A DNA stretch of 64,000 bases from Klebsiella pneumoniae (GTDB lineage Bacteria; Pseudomonadota; Gammaproteobacteria; Enterobacterales; Enterobacteriaceae), in contig NZ_KN046818.1 in NCBI RefSeq assembly GCF_000742135.1, positions 4,159,447-4,223,446 of the forward strand, written 5' to 3'. This document shows positions 39,690 to 49,260 of the stretch, one piece after another. The position numbers and the translations under genes were made by a program. The notes beneath the pieces are model-generated. The model did no database searches and had not been told where the DNA came from. It saw only the letters and a list, made by a program, of their open reading frames with translations. Position 1 is the first letter of the stretch; every line of letters starts with the position of its first letter.

Positions 39690-40026
39690 GGAAGTACCTT
39701 TTTATGATACGTGGCTAAAAAAACGTCAGTGTGTCATTAGCGTAGCGCAGGATGACCTCGACATTTATGATTAACATCATGCCTTGTTCTGTTTTCGGGC
39801 ACGATGAGAGAAGTACATTTGATTTTATGCCATTTTGCATAATTTTCAGCCAATGGCAGAATATGCGATAATTTGACTAGCCTGGCAAAGAGTCTAACCG
39901 CCCTTTCAGGCGGGCACAGGATACCTGATTGCGGCATCCTTTGCCAAAATCTTTTGAACGATGTCATGCATAGTTGGTGTTTTGCACGAATTTTTTAAGT
40001 TTTATATGTAAAGTTGAGGTAAAGCC
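39690..40026. other. ackA-yfbV divergent intergenic region
   Basis: This 337-bp stretch shows no credible gene. It holds an FNR-like palindrome at 39767-39780 and an A/T-rich stretch near 39820-39880. A cysteine-free, low-coding frame on the minus strand (39737-39967) lacks any recognisable family and is dismissed. Promoters for both genes are expected here. Confidence 0.6.
39767..39780. promoter_or_regulatory. Putative FNR-binding site upstream of ackA
   Basis: ATGATTAACATCAT carries the TGAT-N4-ATCA core of FNR (TTGAT-N4-ATCAA) with only the outermost base of each half changed. It is 78-91 bp before the ackA ATG. Anaerobic control of ackA-pta by FNR and ArcA is known in E. coli; a direct role for this site is inferred. 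Confidence 0.45.
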
Positions 40027-40482
40027 ATGTCGACCCCTGAGAAACGCCCCGTTAGCTTCTTTAGCTTGTTCAACCGCGGGCAGCATTACGCAAAGACCTG
40101 GCCTCTCGACAAGCGCCTCGCGCCGGTGTTTATTGAAAACCGCATTATTCGTGCCACCCGCTATGCCATCCGCATCATGCCGCCAATCGCCATTTTTACC
40201 CTCTGCTGGCAGATAGCTCTTGGCGGCCAGCTGGGCCCCGCCGTCGCTACCGCGCTGTTTGCGCTGAGCCTGCCGATGCAGGGACTCTGGTGGTTGGGTA
40301 AGCGTTCGGTGACGCCGCTGCCGCCCTCCATTCTTAACTGGTTCTATGAAGTGCGCGGTAAACTGCAGGAGGCGGGGCAGGCGCTGGCACCGGTCGAAGG
40401 CAAGCCCGATTATCAGGCGCTGGCTGACACGCTTAAGCGCGCCTTCAAACAACTGGATAAAACTTTCCTTGATGATTTGTAA
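40027..40482 (+). CDS. yfbV: YfbV membrane protein (UPF0208, Ter macrodomain insulation)
   Basis: A 151-aa inner-membrane protein; the E. coli homologue is reported to help insulate the chromosome terminus domain, by an unknown route. It has a basic N-terminus, a conserved [16 protein letters not shown] block, and two hydrophobic segments (about 52-90) that contain [43 protein letters not shown] lies 8 nt before the ATG. A strong hairpin terminator follows. Confidence 0.92.
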   Translation: MSTPEKRPVSFFSLFNRGQHYAKTWPLDKRLAPVFIENRIIRATRYAIRIMPPIAIFTLCWQIALGGQLGPAVATALFALSLPMQGLWWLGKRSVTPLPPSILNWFYEVRGKLQEAGQALAPVEGKPDYQALADTLKRAFKQLDKTFLDDL

Positions 40483-41064
<582 letters not shown>

Positions 41065-41075
41065 GGGAGGTGCCC

Positions 41076-41735
41076 GTGCAGTGTAAAGGTTTCCTGTTCG
41101 ATTTAGACGGGACGCTGGTGGATTCCTTGCCGGTGGTGGAGCGTTCATGGTGCAAGTGGGGGGATCGTTTCGCCATTGACCATGATGAAATTCTCAGTTT
41201 TATTCACGGCAAGCAGGCCATTACCTCCATTCGCCATTTTATGCCGGGGCGCAGCGAGGAGGATATCCAGGCCGAATTTCGCTACCTCGAGCAGATAGAA
41301 GCCACTGATATTGAGGGTATCGTCGCGCTGCCGGGGGCATTAGCCCTGCTGAATACGCTCAATGAGGCCGGGATCCCGTGGGCGATTGTCACCTCCGGCT
41401 CGATTCCGGTTGCCCACGCGCGTCACCGCGCGGCGGGCCTGCCGATGCCTGAGGTGTTCGTCACCGCCGAGCAGGTGAAACACGGCAAACCGGCGCCGGA
41501 CGCCTATCTGCTGGGCGCCGAGCGGCTGGGTCTGCCTGCCGGGGAGTGCGCGGTGGTGGAAGATGCGCCGGCGGGGCTCCTCTCCGGACTGGCGGCCGGC
41601 TGTCGCACTATCGCGGTCAACGTGCCCGCCGATGCCCCTCGCCTGGATGAAGCCGACCTCGTGCTGAGCAGCCTGGAAGATCTGGTGGTTGAACGCCAGA
41701 CTGACGGCGTGGTAAATGTGCGTCTTAAAGCGTAA
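41076..41735 (+). CDS. hxpA: HAD-family sugar phosphatase HxpA (YfbT)
   Basis: A 219-aa haloacid-dehalogenase phosphatase; the E. coli enzyme acts on several sugar phosphates. Motif I is FLFDLDGTLVDS with nucleophile Asp9, motif II is IVTSGS, and motif IV is VVEDAPAGLLSGLAAGC. The cap region holds GKQAITSIRHF. GTG codons at 41070 and 41076 are in frame; the second has GGGAGG 5 nt away and matches the homologue's MRCKGF start. Confidence 0.92.
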   Translation: MQCKGFLFDLDGTLVDSLPVVERSWCKWGDRFAIDHDEILSFIHGKQAITSIRHFMPGRSEEDIQAEFRYLEQIEATDIEGIVALPGALALLNTLNEAGIPWAIVTSGSIPVAHARHRAAGLPMPEVFVTAEQVKHGKPAPDAYLLGAERLGLPAGECAVVEDAPAGLLSGLAAGCRTIAVNVPADAPRLDEADLVLSSLEDLVVERQTDGVVNVRLKA

Positions 41736-41747
41736 ACCCATGATTTC

Positions 41748-41771
41748 GCCCCGCGTCGTCGGGGCTTTTTT
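41748..41771 (+). terminator. Rho-independent terminator after hxpA
   Basis: GCCCCG (41748-41753) pairs with CGGGGC (41760-41765), loop CGTCGT, followed by six T. Confidence 0.88.
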
Positions 41772-41811
41772 ATGCCACTATGTCGACTCCCACTTGTGAC
41801 AAGGAAACGTT

Positions 41812-43644
41812 GTGAACGGTGAATTGATTTGGGTTTTATCCCTCCTGGCCATCGCGGTTGTGCTGTTTGCTACCGGCAAGGTGCGCATGGATGCTATCGC
41901 CCTGATGGTCATTGTCGCCTTTGTCCTCAGCGGAACGCTGACGTTAAATGAAGCTTTTTCCGGATTCAGCGATCCTAACGTGATCCTGATTGCCGCCCTG
42001 TTTATTATCGGCGATGGCCTGGTGCGCACCGGAGTCGCCACCAAAATGGGGGCATGGCTGGTGAGCGTGGCGGGGAACAGCGAAACCAAAATGCTGATCT
42101 ACCTGATGCTCACCGTCGCCGGTCTGGGCGCGTTTATGAGCTCCACCGGGGTGGTCGCCATTTTCATCCCGGTGGTACTTAGCGTCTCGGCGCGGATGAA
42201 TACCTCGCCATCGCGGCTGATGATGCCGCTGAGCTTCGCCGGGCTTATCAGCGGGATGATGACCCTGGTGGCGACGCCGCCCAACCTGGTGGTCAACAGT
42301 GAATTGCTGCGCGAGGGACTGCACGGCTTCAGCTTTTTCAGCGTCACGCCGATTGGCCTGGTGGTGCTGATCCTGGGCATCGTCTATATGCTGGCGGTGC
42401 GCTTTATGCTGAAGACGGATAATGGCGACTCCGCACGCGATGGGCGAAAAAGAAGCACCTTCCGCGATTTGATCCGCGAGTATCACCTCACCGGCCGCGC
42501 TCGCCGGCTGGCCATCCGCCCGGGTTCGCCGATGATCGGTCAGCGGCTGGATGATTTAAAGCTGCGTGAGCGCTACTGCGCCAACGTGATCGGCGTTGAA
42601 CGCTGGCGGCGGTTCCGCCGGGTAATTGTCAACGTCAACGGGGTATCGGAATTTCGCGCCCGCGACGTCCTGCTGATCGATATGTCCGCCTCCGATGTCG
42701 ATTTACGCCAGTTCTGCGGCGAGCAAATGCTTGAGCCGATGGTATTGCGCGGCGAGTATTTTGCCGATCAGGCGCTGGATGTGGGGATGGCGGAGGTGGC
42801 GCTGATCCCGGATTCAGAGATGATTGGCAAAACGGTGCGTGAGATAGCCTTCCGCACCCGGTTTGGTCTCAATATCGTCGGCATGAAGCGCGATGGCAAA
42901 GCGATGGATGGTTCGGTGGTCGACGAGCCGCTGCAGCTCGGCGATATCCTGCTGGTGGTCGGCAACTGGCGGCAAATTGCCCTGCTGGCGAAGCGCGGCC
43001 GGGATTTCGTGGTGCTCAATATGCCGGTTGAGGTCGATGACGCTTCGCCCGCCCACAGCCAGGCTCCGCATGCGATTTTCTGCCTGGTGCTGATGGTAGC
43101 CCTGATGCTCACCGATGAAATTCCCAACCCGATTGCCGCGATTATCGCCTGTCTGCTGATGGGCAAATTCCGCTGCATCAATGCCGAGAGCGCCTACAAG
43201 GCGATCCACTGGCCGAGCATTATTTTGATTGTTGGGATGATGCCGTTTGCCCTGGCGCTGCAAAAAACCGGCGGGGTGGATCTGGTGGTGAAGGGACTGA
43301 TGGATGTCGCCGGAGGCGAGGGGCCTTATCTGATGCTCGGCTGCCTGTTCATGATGTGCGCGGCGATTGGGCTGTTTATCTCAAACACCGCCACGGCGGT
43401 GCTGATGGCGCCTATTGCCTTAGCGGCGGCGAAGTCAATGGGCGTCTCTCCCTATCCTTTTGCCATGGTGGTGGCGATGGCGGCTTCGGCGGCGTTTATG
43501 ACCCCGGTCTCCTCGCCGGTTAACACCCTGGTGCTTGGCCCTGGCAAGTACTCATTTAGCGATTTTGTCAAAATAGGCGTGCCCTTTACCATACTGGTGA
43601 TGGTGGTCTGCGTCCTGCTGATCCCGGTACTGTTTCCGTTTTAA
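41812..43644 (+). CDS. yfbS: SLC13/DASS-type transporter YfbS with two RCK_C (TrkA-C) domains
   Basis: A 610-aa inner-membrane protein of the divalent-anion:sodium symporter group. Two membrane halves (about 1-200 and 415-610) flank a cytoplasmic insert. Each half has a family hairpin, seen as [13 protein letters not shown] and [14 protein letters not shown]. The insert holds two TrkA-C-like units (about 215-300 and 305-390), with [20 protein letters not shown] and [26 protein letters not shown]. The transported ion is unknown. The start is GTG with AAGGA 6 nt before it. Convergent with yfbR. Confidence 0.9.
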   Translation: MNGELIWVLSLLAIAVVLFATGKVRMDAIALMVIVAFVLSGTLTLNEAFSGFSDPNVILIAALFIIGDGLVRTGVATKMGAWLVSVAGNSETKMLIYLMLTVAGLGAFMSSTGVVAIFIPVVLSVSARMNTSPSRLMMPLSFAGLISGMMTLVATPPNLVVNSELLREGLHGFSFFSVTPIGLVVLILGIVYMLAVRFMLKTDNGDSARDGRKRSTFRDLIREYHLTGRARRLAIRPGSPMIGQRLDDLKLRERYCANVIGVERWRRFRRVIVNVNGVSEFRARDVLLIDMSASDVDLRQFCGEQMLEPMVLRGEYFADQALDVGMAEVALIPDSEMIGKTVREIAFRTRFGLNIVGMKRDGKAMDGSVVDEPLQLGDILLVVGNWRQIALLAKRGRDFVVLNMPVEVDDASPAHSQAPHAIFCLVLMVALMLTDEIPNPIAAIIACLLMGKFRCINAESAYKAIHWPSIILIVGMMPFALALQKTGGVDLVVKGLMDVAGGEGPYLMLGCLFMMCAAIGLFISNTATAVLMAPIALAAAKSMGVSPYPFAMVVAMAASAAFMTPVSSPVNTLVLGPGKYSFSDFVKIGVPFTILVMVVCVLLIPVLFPF

Positions 43645-43648
43645 GATA

Positions 43649-43686
43649 TTCTGGCCGGGTAGAGCACAACCGCCGCCCGGCCAGAA
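43649..43686. terminator. Bidirectional hairpin between yfbS and yfbR
   Basis: TTCTGGCCGGG (43649-43659) pairs perfectly with CCCGGCCAGAA (43676-43686), 11 bp. It lies between convergent stops. Confidence 0.6.
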
Positions 43687-43688
43687 CC

Positions 43689-44288
43689 TTACAGCGGCGA
43701 ATCCTGGCTAATTTCGTCCAGCGACAGCTGGAAGCTTGGGACGAACACTTGCATAAAGTAATCCATCTCCGCGCTGCGCCGCGATGCCAGGGTCTTTTCC
43801 AGCCGACCTTTGGCCAGCAGAAATTCGTTATTGCCTGCAGACAGCTCTTCGAGGCACTTCAGGTAAGCGCAGAGGGCGTCAGCCTGTTTAACGATCGACT
43901 GCTCTTCCTCACTGTAGTGATGCTCATCAATCAGCGGCTCGAAAATATCGCGCAGCTCGTCAGGGACCATATCCACCAGCTTTTGCTGAGCAATTTTCTC
44001 AATCGCCTTATATTCCTGGGCAATCTGCGAATTGAAATATTTCACCGGAGTAGGGAGGTCGCCAGTTAGTACTTCCGAGGCGTCATGGTACATCGCCAGC
44101 AGGGCGATACGCTCGGCGTTGACCTGGCCGCCAAATTTGCGGTTTTTAATCGCCGCCAGCGCGTGGGCGACCATCGCCACCTGCAGGCTGTGTTCGGAGA
44201 CATTTTCGGTGCGCACGTTGCGCATCAGCGGCCAGCGGTTAATCAGTTTCAGGCGGGAGAGGTGGGCAAAGAAATGACTCTGACTCAT
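43689..44288 (-). CDS. yfbR: 5'-deoxynucleotidase YfbR
   Basis: YfbR is an HD-domain phosphohydrolase that removes phosphate from deoxyribonucleoside 5'-monophosphates, part of dUTP/thymidylate salvage. The 199-aa protein has metal ligands His33 (in [14 protein letters not shown]), His68 and Asp69 ([20 protein letters not shown]), and a later Asp in [15 protein letters not shown] (about 137). AAGGG lies 6 nt before the ATG. It is downstream of alaA on the same strand, 81 bp away. Confidence 0.95.
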   Translation of the reverse strand: MSQSHFFAHLSRLKLINRWPLMRNVRTENVSEHSLQVAMVAHALAAIKNRKFGGQVNAERIALLAMYHDASEVLTGDLPTPVKYFNSQIAQEYKAIEKIAQQKLVDMVPDELRDIFEPLIDEHHYSEEEQSIVKQADALCAYLKCLEELSAGNNEFLLAKGRLEKTLASRRSAEMDYFMQVFVPSFQLSLDEISQDSPL

Positions 44289-44337
44289 AGGGACCCTTAA
44301 TCAGTGACAACATCGGGTTCCATTGTGCGCAGGGATC

Positions 44338-44362
44338 GCCGCCGGATGCAAATGCCGGCGGC
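44338..44362. terminator. GC hairpin between alaA and yfbR
   Basis: GCCGCCGG (44338-44345) pairs perfectly with CCGGCGGC (44355-44362). It begins 8 bp past the alaA stop. There is no T-run, so it may be a processing or stabilising structure. Confidence 0.5.
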
Positions 44363-44369
44363 GGCGCGA

Positions 44370-45587
44370 TTAAAGCTGATGGTAGCCGGAGAGGAAGCGG
44401 CCAAAGCGGGAGATAGCCATCTCCAGGTCGTCTTCGCGCGGCAGGGTCACGATGCGTACGTGATCCGGCCACGGCCAGTTAAAGGCGGTGCCTTGCACCA
44501 GCAGGACTTTCTCCTGCAGCAGGAAGTCGAGCACCATTTTCTGGTCGTCATGAATATTGAAGCGTTTGGCGTCGATTTTCGGGAACATATACAGCGCGCC
44601 TTTTGGCTTCACGCAGGAGACGCCCGGAATATCGTTGATAAGCTCCCAGGCGCGGTTGCGTTGTTCATACAGGCGTCCGCCGGGGATGATGAATTCGCTG
44701 ATGCTCTGATAGCCGCCCAGCGCCGTCTGGATAGCATGCTGGGCCGGCACGTTGGCGCACAGACGCATTGAAGCCAGCATCTCCAGCCCTTCGATATAGC
44801 CCTTCGCGTGTTTTTTCGGGCCATTCAGCACCATCCAGCCCTGACGGAAGCCGGCAACGCGATAGGTTTTCGACAATCCGTTAAAGGTCACCGTAAGCAG
44901 GTCCGGCGCCAGGGCGGCAATAGAGTGATGCTGGGCTTCGTCGTAGAGGATCTTGTCGTAAATTTCATCGGCGAAAATGATCAGATTATGCTGACGAGCG
45001 ATCTCCACGATCTCCTGCAGCAATTCTTTGGAATAGACCGCGCCGGTGGGGTTGTTAGGGTTAATGATCACGATCCCGCGGGTGCGCGGTGTGATTTTTG
45101 CGCGGATGTCGTCCAGATCCGGGAACCAGTCAGAGGATTCGTCACACAGATAGTGCACCGCTTTGCCGCTGGAAAGCGACACCGCCGCCGTCCACAGCGG
45201 GTAGTCCGGGGCGGGAACCAGCATCTCATCGCCGCTGTTTAACAGCGCCTGCATCGCCTGTACAATCAGCTCGGACACGCCGTTGCCGATATAGATGTCC
45301 TCCACCGTGACATCGCGCATACCCCGGGCCTGGTAATGCTGCATGATAGCTTTACGCGCCGAGTACAATCCTTTCGAATCGCAGTAACCCTGGGCGGTAG
45401 GCAAATTGCGGATGACGTCGACGAGGATCTCGTCAGGAGCCTCGAAGCCGAATGGCGCCGGGTTGCCGATGTTCAGTTTCAGAACCTTATTGCCTTCTTC
45501 TTCAAGACGTTTGGCTTCTTTCAGAACCGGGCCGCGGATGTCATAACAGACGTTCTCTAACTTGCTGGATTTTTCGATGGGGGACAT
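44370..45587 (-). CDS. alaA: Glutamate-pyruvate aminotransferase AlaA
   Basis: AlaA is a main alanine-forming transaminase (glutamate plus pyruvate). The 405-aa class-I aminotransferase has IGNPAPFGFEAPDEIL, the pyridine-binding YIGNGVSELIVQAMQALL, NPNNPTGAVYSKELL, FADEIYDKILYD and the PLP lysine in FNGLSKTYRVAGFRQGW (about 240). The frame extends to 45617, but the Met at 45587 matches MSPIEKSSKLENVCYDIRGP. Sequence upstream is long, A/T-rich and non-coding. Confidence 0.96.
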   Translation of the reverse strand: MSPIEKSSKLENVCYDIRGPVLKEAKRLEEEGNKVLKLNIGNPAPFGFEAPDEILVDVIRNLPTAQGYCDSKGLYSARKAIMQHYQARGMRDVTVEDIYIGNGVSELIVQAMQALLNSGDEMLVPAPDYPLWTAAVSLSSGKAVHYLCDESSDWFPDLDDIRAKITPRTRGIVIINPNNPTGAVYSKELLQEIVEIARQHNLIIFADEIYDKILYDEAQHHSIAALAPDLLTVTFNGLSKTYRVAGFRQGWMVLNGPKKHAKGYIEGLEMLASMRLCANVPAQHAIQTALGGYQSISEFIIPGGRLYEQRNRAWELINDIPGVSCVKPKGALYMFPKIDAKRFNIHDDQKMVLDFLLQEKVLLVQGTAFNWPWPDHVRIVTLPREDDLEMAISRFGRFLSGYHQL

Positions 45588-46459
45588 GAATCTTGACCTT
45601 TTAGCTGTTATCGCCACTCCCTGCCGTGGAAGTCAGCACGGAACAATGTACTCCCCCTCCCCGCTGTTTTGAAGGCTTTGCAGGAGAAGATTTTGCTAAC
45701 GCCGGATTTTAAGCGCAATTGATTTATCTACCGATTGCGGATTTGGTCTGTGGCTTATGCCTTTTTATGTCTATTTTTTGGTTGTAAATATAGATTTAGT
45801 AGCGATTTTGCCATCATTTATCTCGTTTGTTTGCCCGGTAATATGGGGAGGGAGAAGGGGGAGTCGCTAAAAAACGCTATCCTGCATACAAGCGCGATTG
45901 GCTTGTAATTTTGATGTTAAATAATTTTAATAAAAAACAGCGTGCGACCACATTATTATTATTTTTAGCGGGTAATAATCTGAGGTTTGTTAATTAATAT
46001 AAAATGATGAAAAAAATTTAAAATTGTCTCAGTTAATCCTTATTAAGGCTTATAAAAAGGAGGGGGATAGGTTAGAATATCACCGTTAATATCCGTGTTA
46101 ACCGCCAAGAACTGCGGTTGCATTGAGATTTAATATATTGTTATTACAGGATTTTATTGTTCCTTTTCTGCCGGAAAGTTACGCCAGAAGAGCGATTTTC
46201 TCAGCATCACTGACCGGGTTCCCGCGGCGACGTATGGCGCCTGGCTGGTCGTGGTAATAAATAATAATGAGAAATACGAACAATATATTACTCCGCAGTT
46301 CTGCGCATTTGCCCAGACGAGTACTTTGGCATGTAATAACGTTCGTCCAGTTGTTTATCCGCCGTTAGACGGTGAGCACGAGGCTCAGGGAATAGCCGGA
46401 AACCTGGCGTAAAGCATCAACAAGGCAGGTCAGCGTTAGCCACCTGTAAGTGAAGAAAG
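45588..46459. other. Long A/T-rich intergenic region between alaA and lrhA
   Basis: This 872-bp divergent region has no credible gene in any frame. The middle (about 45720-46150) is strikingly A/T-rich compared with the GC-rich surroundings, a composition that commonly attracts H-NS. TAGAAT at 46073-46078 after a poly-A/G stretch is a possible lrhA -10, which would give a 5' leader of about 370 nt. AAGAAAG lies just before the lrhA ATG. A conserved long leader before lrhA is known in E. coli. Confidence 0.6.
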
Positions 46460-47386
46460 ATGATTAATACAACACGTCCCATACTCAACCTCGATCTCGA
46501 TCTGCTGCGTACCTTTGTCGCGGTCGCTGATTTGAACACTTTTGCCGCCGCCGCCGCCGCAGTGTGTCGTACTCAGTCCGCGGTCAGTCAGCAAATGCAA
46601 CGCCTGGAACAGCTGGTGGGCAAAGAGCTTTTCGCCCGCCACGGCCGCAATAAGCTGCTGACCGAGCAGGGGATCCAGCTGCTGGGCTATGCCCGCAAAA
46701 TTCTCCGTTTTAACGATGAAGCCTGTATGTCGCTGATGTATGGCAGCCTGCAGGGGGCTCTGAGCATCGGTGCGTCAGAAGAAACGGCTGACACCATCCT
46801 GCCGTTTTTGTTAAACCGCATCGGCTGTTTCTATCCCAGAATGACGTTGGAGATCAAAGTTCATCCCCATGCCGCCATCATGGAGATGCTGGCCGAGGGG
46901 CTGGTCGATCTGGCGTTGACCACCCATCAGCCTCCCGGCTTTACCTCTTTTACCCTGAGAACATCACCTACTCTCTGGTATTGCGCAGCGGAATATGTGC
47001 TGGCGAAGGGGGAATCTATCCCCCTGATCCTGCTCGAAGAGCCAAGTCCATTCCGCCAGGATATTATCGCCGCGCTGGAAACTGCTCGCGTCAGTTGGCA
47101 TCTGGCCCACGGAGCTTCCTCGCTATCGGGCGTGAAAGCGGCGGTGAAGGCCGGGCTGGGCGTGACTGCGCGCCCGGTCGAAATGATGAGCCCGGATCTA
47201 CGCGTGGCTGGCATCAGTGAGGGGTTACCGGCGTTGCCGGACACCCGGTACGTCGTCAGCTGCAATCCGCGGACGGTGAGCGAACTGCCGCAGGCGATTT
47301 TTCAGTCTCTGAGTCAGGAGATCCATCCCTGGGAAACGGGCACAGCACTTACTCCGGAAGAGGGAGGGAATACCTTGGTTTTGTAA
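46460..47386 (+). CDS. lrhA: LysR-type transcriptional regulator LrhA
   Basis: LrhA is a LysR-family regulator that in E. coli represses flhDC, type 1 fimbriae and, indirectly, RpoS. The 308-aa protein has an N-terminal winged helix-turn-helix (about 12-70: [46 protein letters not shown]), nearly identical to E. coli. The effector domain (about 95-308) is clearly more diverged, for instance [18 protein letters not shown], and the last 20 residues differ. This suggests conserved DNA targets but altered effector sensing. A hairpin terminator follows. Confidence 0.93.
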   Translation: MINTTRPILNLDLDLLRTFVAVADLNTFAAAAAAVCRTQSAVSQQMQRLEQLVGKELFARHGRNKLLTEQGIQLLGYARKILRFNDEACMSLMYGSLQGALSIGASEETADTILPFLLNRIGCFYPRMTLEIKVHPHAAIMEMLAEGLVDLALTTHQPPGFTSFTLRTSPTLWYCAAEYVLAKGESIPLILLEEPSPFRQDIIAALETARVSWHLAHGASSLSGVKAAVKAGLGVTARPVEMMSPDLRVAGISEGLPALPDTRYVVSCNPRTVSELPQAIFQSLSQEIHPWETGTALTPEEGGNTLVL

Positions 47387-47440
47387 GGGTATTCTTGCTA
47401 ACAAAGATCACAAAAACTGGTAACAGAATGTAAGTGCCCA

Positions 47441-47488
47441 AAAAGAGCCTCAGGAGTTGGTTTCCCACCTGGCGGCTCTTTTTTTTGC
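47441..47488 (+). terminator. Rho-independent terminator after lrhA
   Basis: AAAAGAGCC (47441-47449) pairs with GGCTCTTTT (47474-47482), with inner CAGG (47451-47454) / CCTG (47468-47471), then a T-run. Confidence 0.82.
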
Positions 47489-48037
47489 ACTCTTATTGAT
47501 GTTTTGAATCTTTTTTGTATTTCTTTGCAGAAAAATCAGCGTATTGGCGTGACAAGGCGCTCAGCTTGTCGACTTTTCCCTGCACTTTCAACACTTCCTG
47601 CTAATGTTAAAAAACCGGATGGATTGTTGCCGATTTCCTGGGGTAATTAACAAAACCGTGTCGCAGATCAAGAAAATACCCCTCTTTGGGGGGAGGAATC
47701 GAGGCTAAATCCTGTCAAAATAGAAGGGATTTTTGATTTACGACGGAAACGGACACGATTCAACAACACTAAAACCGAACAGTATGCAAGGTTATTTCGC
47801 AGAAAAGGGCATTTAATGTTAATGAAAAGATTCCAATGTAAATTAATGTTATGAAAACTTTTGTTAAAGTTGACAAAAGGTTAAAGAAAGGGGTAAAAAG
47901 CCACGGCATCTGGGCTTCTCACATCGACCAGGGACGCTTTTTTGCACGGTTATTTTTTATTCCTCCCGTGAAACGCTGTGGCGTTCATCTGCCAGTAAGA
48001 GCAGAGGGTTTTGGCGCTACACTTTTTTGGTTAAGCA
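47489..48037 (+). other. nuo operon leader and promoter region
   Basis: About 550 bp between the lrhA terminator and nuoA hold no recognisable gene; a 69-codon frame at 47851-48060 has no family features. TACCCCT at 47677-47683 fits the NarL heptamer TACYNMT, and the adjacent GGGGGGAGG is another notable feature. TTGACA at 47870-47875 with TAAAAA 18 bp later is a possible sigma-70 promoter. NarL, ArcA, FNR and Fis/IHF act on the E. coli nuo promoter; these assignments here are inferred. Confidence 0.5.
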
Positions 48038-48484
48038 ATGCGTATGTCAACATCCACTGAAGTCATCGCTCATCATTGGGCATTCGCTATATTTCTCATC
48101 ATCGCTATCGGCCTGTGCTGCCTCATGCTCGTCGGCGGCTGGTACCTTGGCGGTCGCGCGCGCGCGCGTAGTAAAAACACGCCGTTTGAATCGGGGATCG
48201 ACTCCGTCGGTTCGGCCCGCTTACGTCTTTCTGCGAAGTTTTATCTGGTTGCCATGTTCTTCGTTATCTTCGACGTGGAAGCCCTGTATCTCTACGCATG
48301 GTCGACCTCTATCCGCGAGAGCGGCTGGGTCGGCTTTGTGGAAGCCGCAATTTTCATTTTAGTGCTACTGGCTGGTCTGGTTTATCTCGTTCGCATCGGC
48401 GCACTGGACTGGACGCCTGCGCGTTCCCGTCGCACGCTGGTTAACCCGGAAACAGACAGTCCCACTAACCGTCATATGCAGTAA
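48038..48484 (+). CDS. nuoA: NADH-quinone oxidoreductase subunit A
   Basis: NuoA is a small membrane subunit of complex I next to NuoH, NuoJ and NuoK at the quinone entry. The 148-aa protein has three membrane helices and the conserved loop [46 protein letters not shown], with the FDVE acidic pair. Start MRMSTSTEV parallels E. coli MSMSTSTEV; a second Met two codons later is possible. First gene of the nuoA-N operon; 15 bp before nuoB. Confidence 0.96.
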   Translation: MRMSTSTEVIAHHWAFAIFLIIAIGLCCLMLVGGWYLGGRARARSKNTPFESGIDSVGSARLRLSAKFYLVAMFFVIFDVEALYLYAWSTSIRESGWVGFVEAAIFILVLLAGLVYLVRIGALDWTPARSRRTLVNPETDSPTNRHMQ

Positions 48485-48499
48485 AAGCGAGGCAATAAG

Positions 48500-49174
48500 A
48501 TGGATTATACGCTCACCCGCATAGATCCTAACGGTGAGAACGACCGTTACCCCCTGCAGAAACAGGAGATCGTTACCGATCCTCTGGAGCAGGAAGTCAA
48601 TAAAAGCGTGTATATGGGGAAACTCGAACACGCGCTGCATGACATGGTGAACTGGGGCCGTAAGAACTCAATTTGGCCGTACAACTTCGGCCTTTCTTGC
48701 TGTTATGTGGAAATGGTGACGTCATTCACTGCGGTGCATGACGTTGCGCGTTTTGGGGCAGAAGTTCTGCGCGCCTCTCCGCGTCAGGCGGACCTGATGG
48801 TGGTCGCGGGAACCTGCTTTACCAAAATGGCGCCGGTTATTCAGCGTCTCTACGATCAGATGCTGGAGCCGAAGTGGGTGATCTCCATGGGCGCCTGCGC
48901 CAACTCAGGCGGGATGTACGACATCTATTCCGTCGTCCAGGGCGTGGATAAATTCATTCCGGTCGATGTGTACATCCCGGGCTGCCCGCCGCGTCCGGAG
49001 GCCTATATGCAGGCGCTGATGCTGCTGCAGGAGTCCATTGGTAAAGAACGTCGTCCGCTCTCATGGGTGGTTGGCGATCAGGGCGTTTATCGCGCCAATA
49101 TGCAGTCGGAACGCGAGCGTAAACGCGGCGAACGTATTGCAGTGACCAATCTGCGGACGCCGGACGAGATTTAA
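48500..49174 (+). CDS. nuoB: NADH-quinone oxidoreductase subunit B
   Basis: NuoB carries iron-sulfur cluster N2, the last carrier before ubiquinone. The four ligands are the tandem Cys67-Cys68 (LSCCYVEMV), one in [12 protein letters not shown] (about 133) and one in IPGCPPRPE (about 162). At 224 aa it is four longer than the E. coli protein. The extra residues fall in [17 protein letters not shown], where E. coli reads GKLNDMVNWG. GAGGCAAT precedes the ATG. Confidence 0.97.
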   Translation: MDYTLTRIDPNGENDRYPLQKQEIVTDPLEQEVNKSVYMGKLEHALHDMVNWGRKNSIWPYNFGLSCCYVEMVTSFTAVHDVARFGAEVLRASPRQADLMVVAGTCFTKMAPVIQRLYDQMLEPKWVISMGACANSGGMYDIYSVVQGVDKFIPVDVYIPGCPPRPEAYMQALMLLQESIGKERRPLSWVVGDQGVYRANMQSERERKRGERIAVTNLRTPDEI

Positions 49175-49260
49175 TTTGCGCCTGCGGGCGGGAGAACCAC
49201 TTCGCAAATCAATCTACAACAGCGCGAAGTCTCGCCGGCAGTCACCACGGACCTTTTGCA

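Noticed and set aside
47851-48060. A 69-codon frame in the nuo leader
   Set aside because: Overlaps the nuoA start out of frame, basic and without recognisable features; ATG lacks a Shine-Dalgarno.
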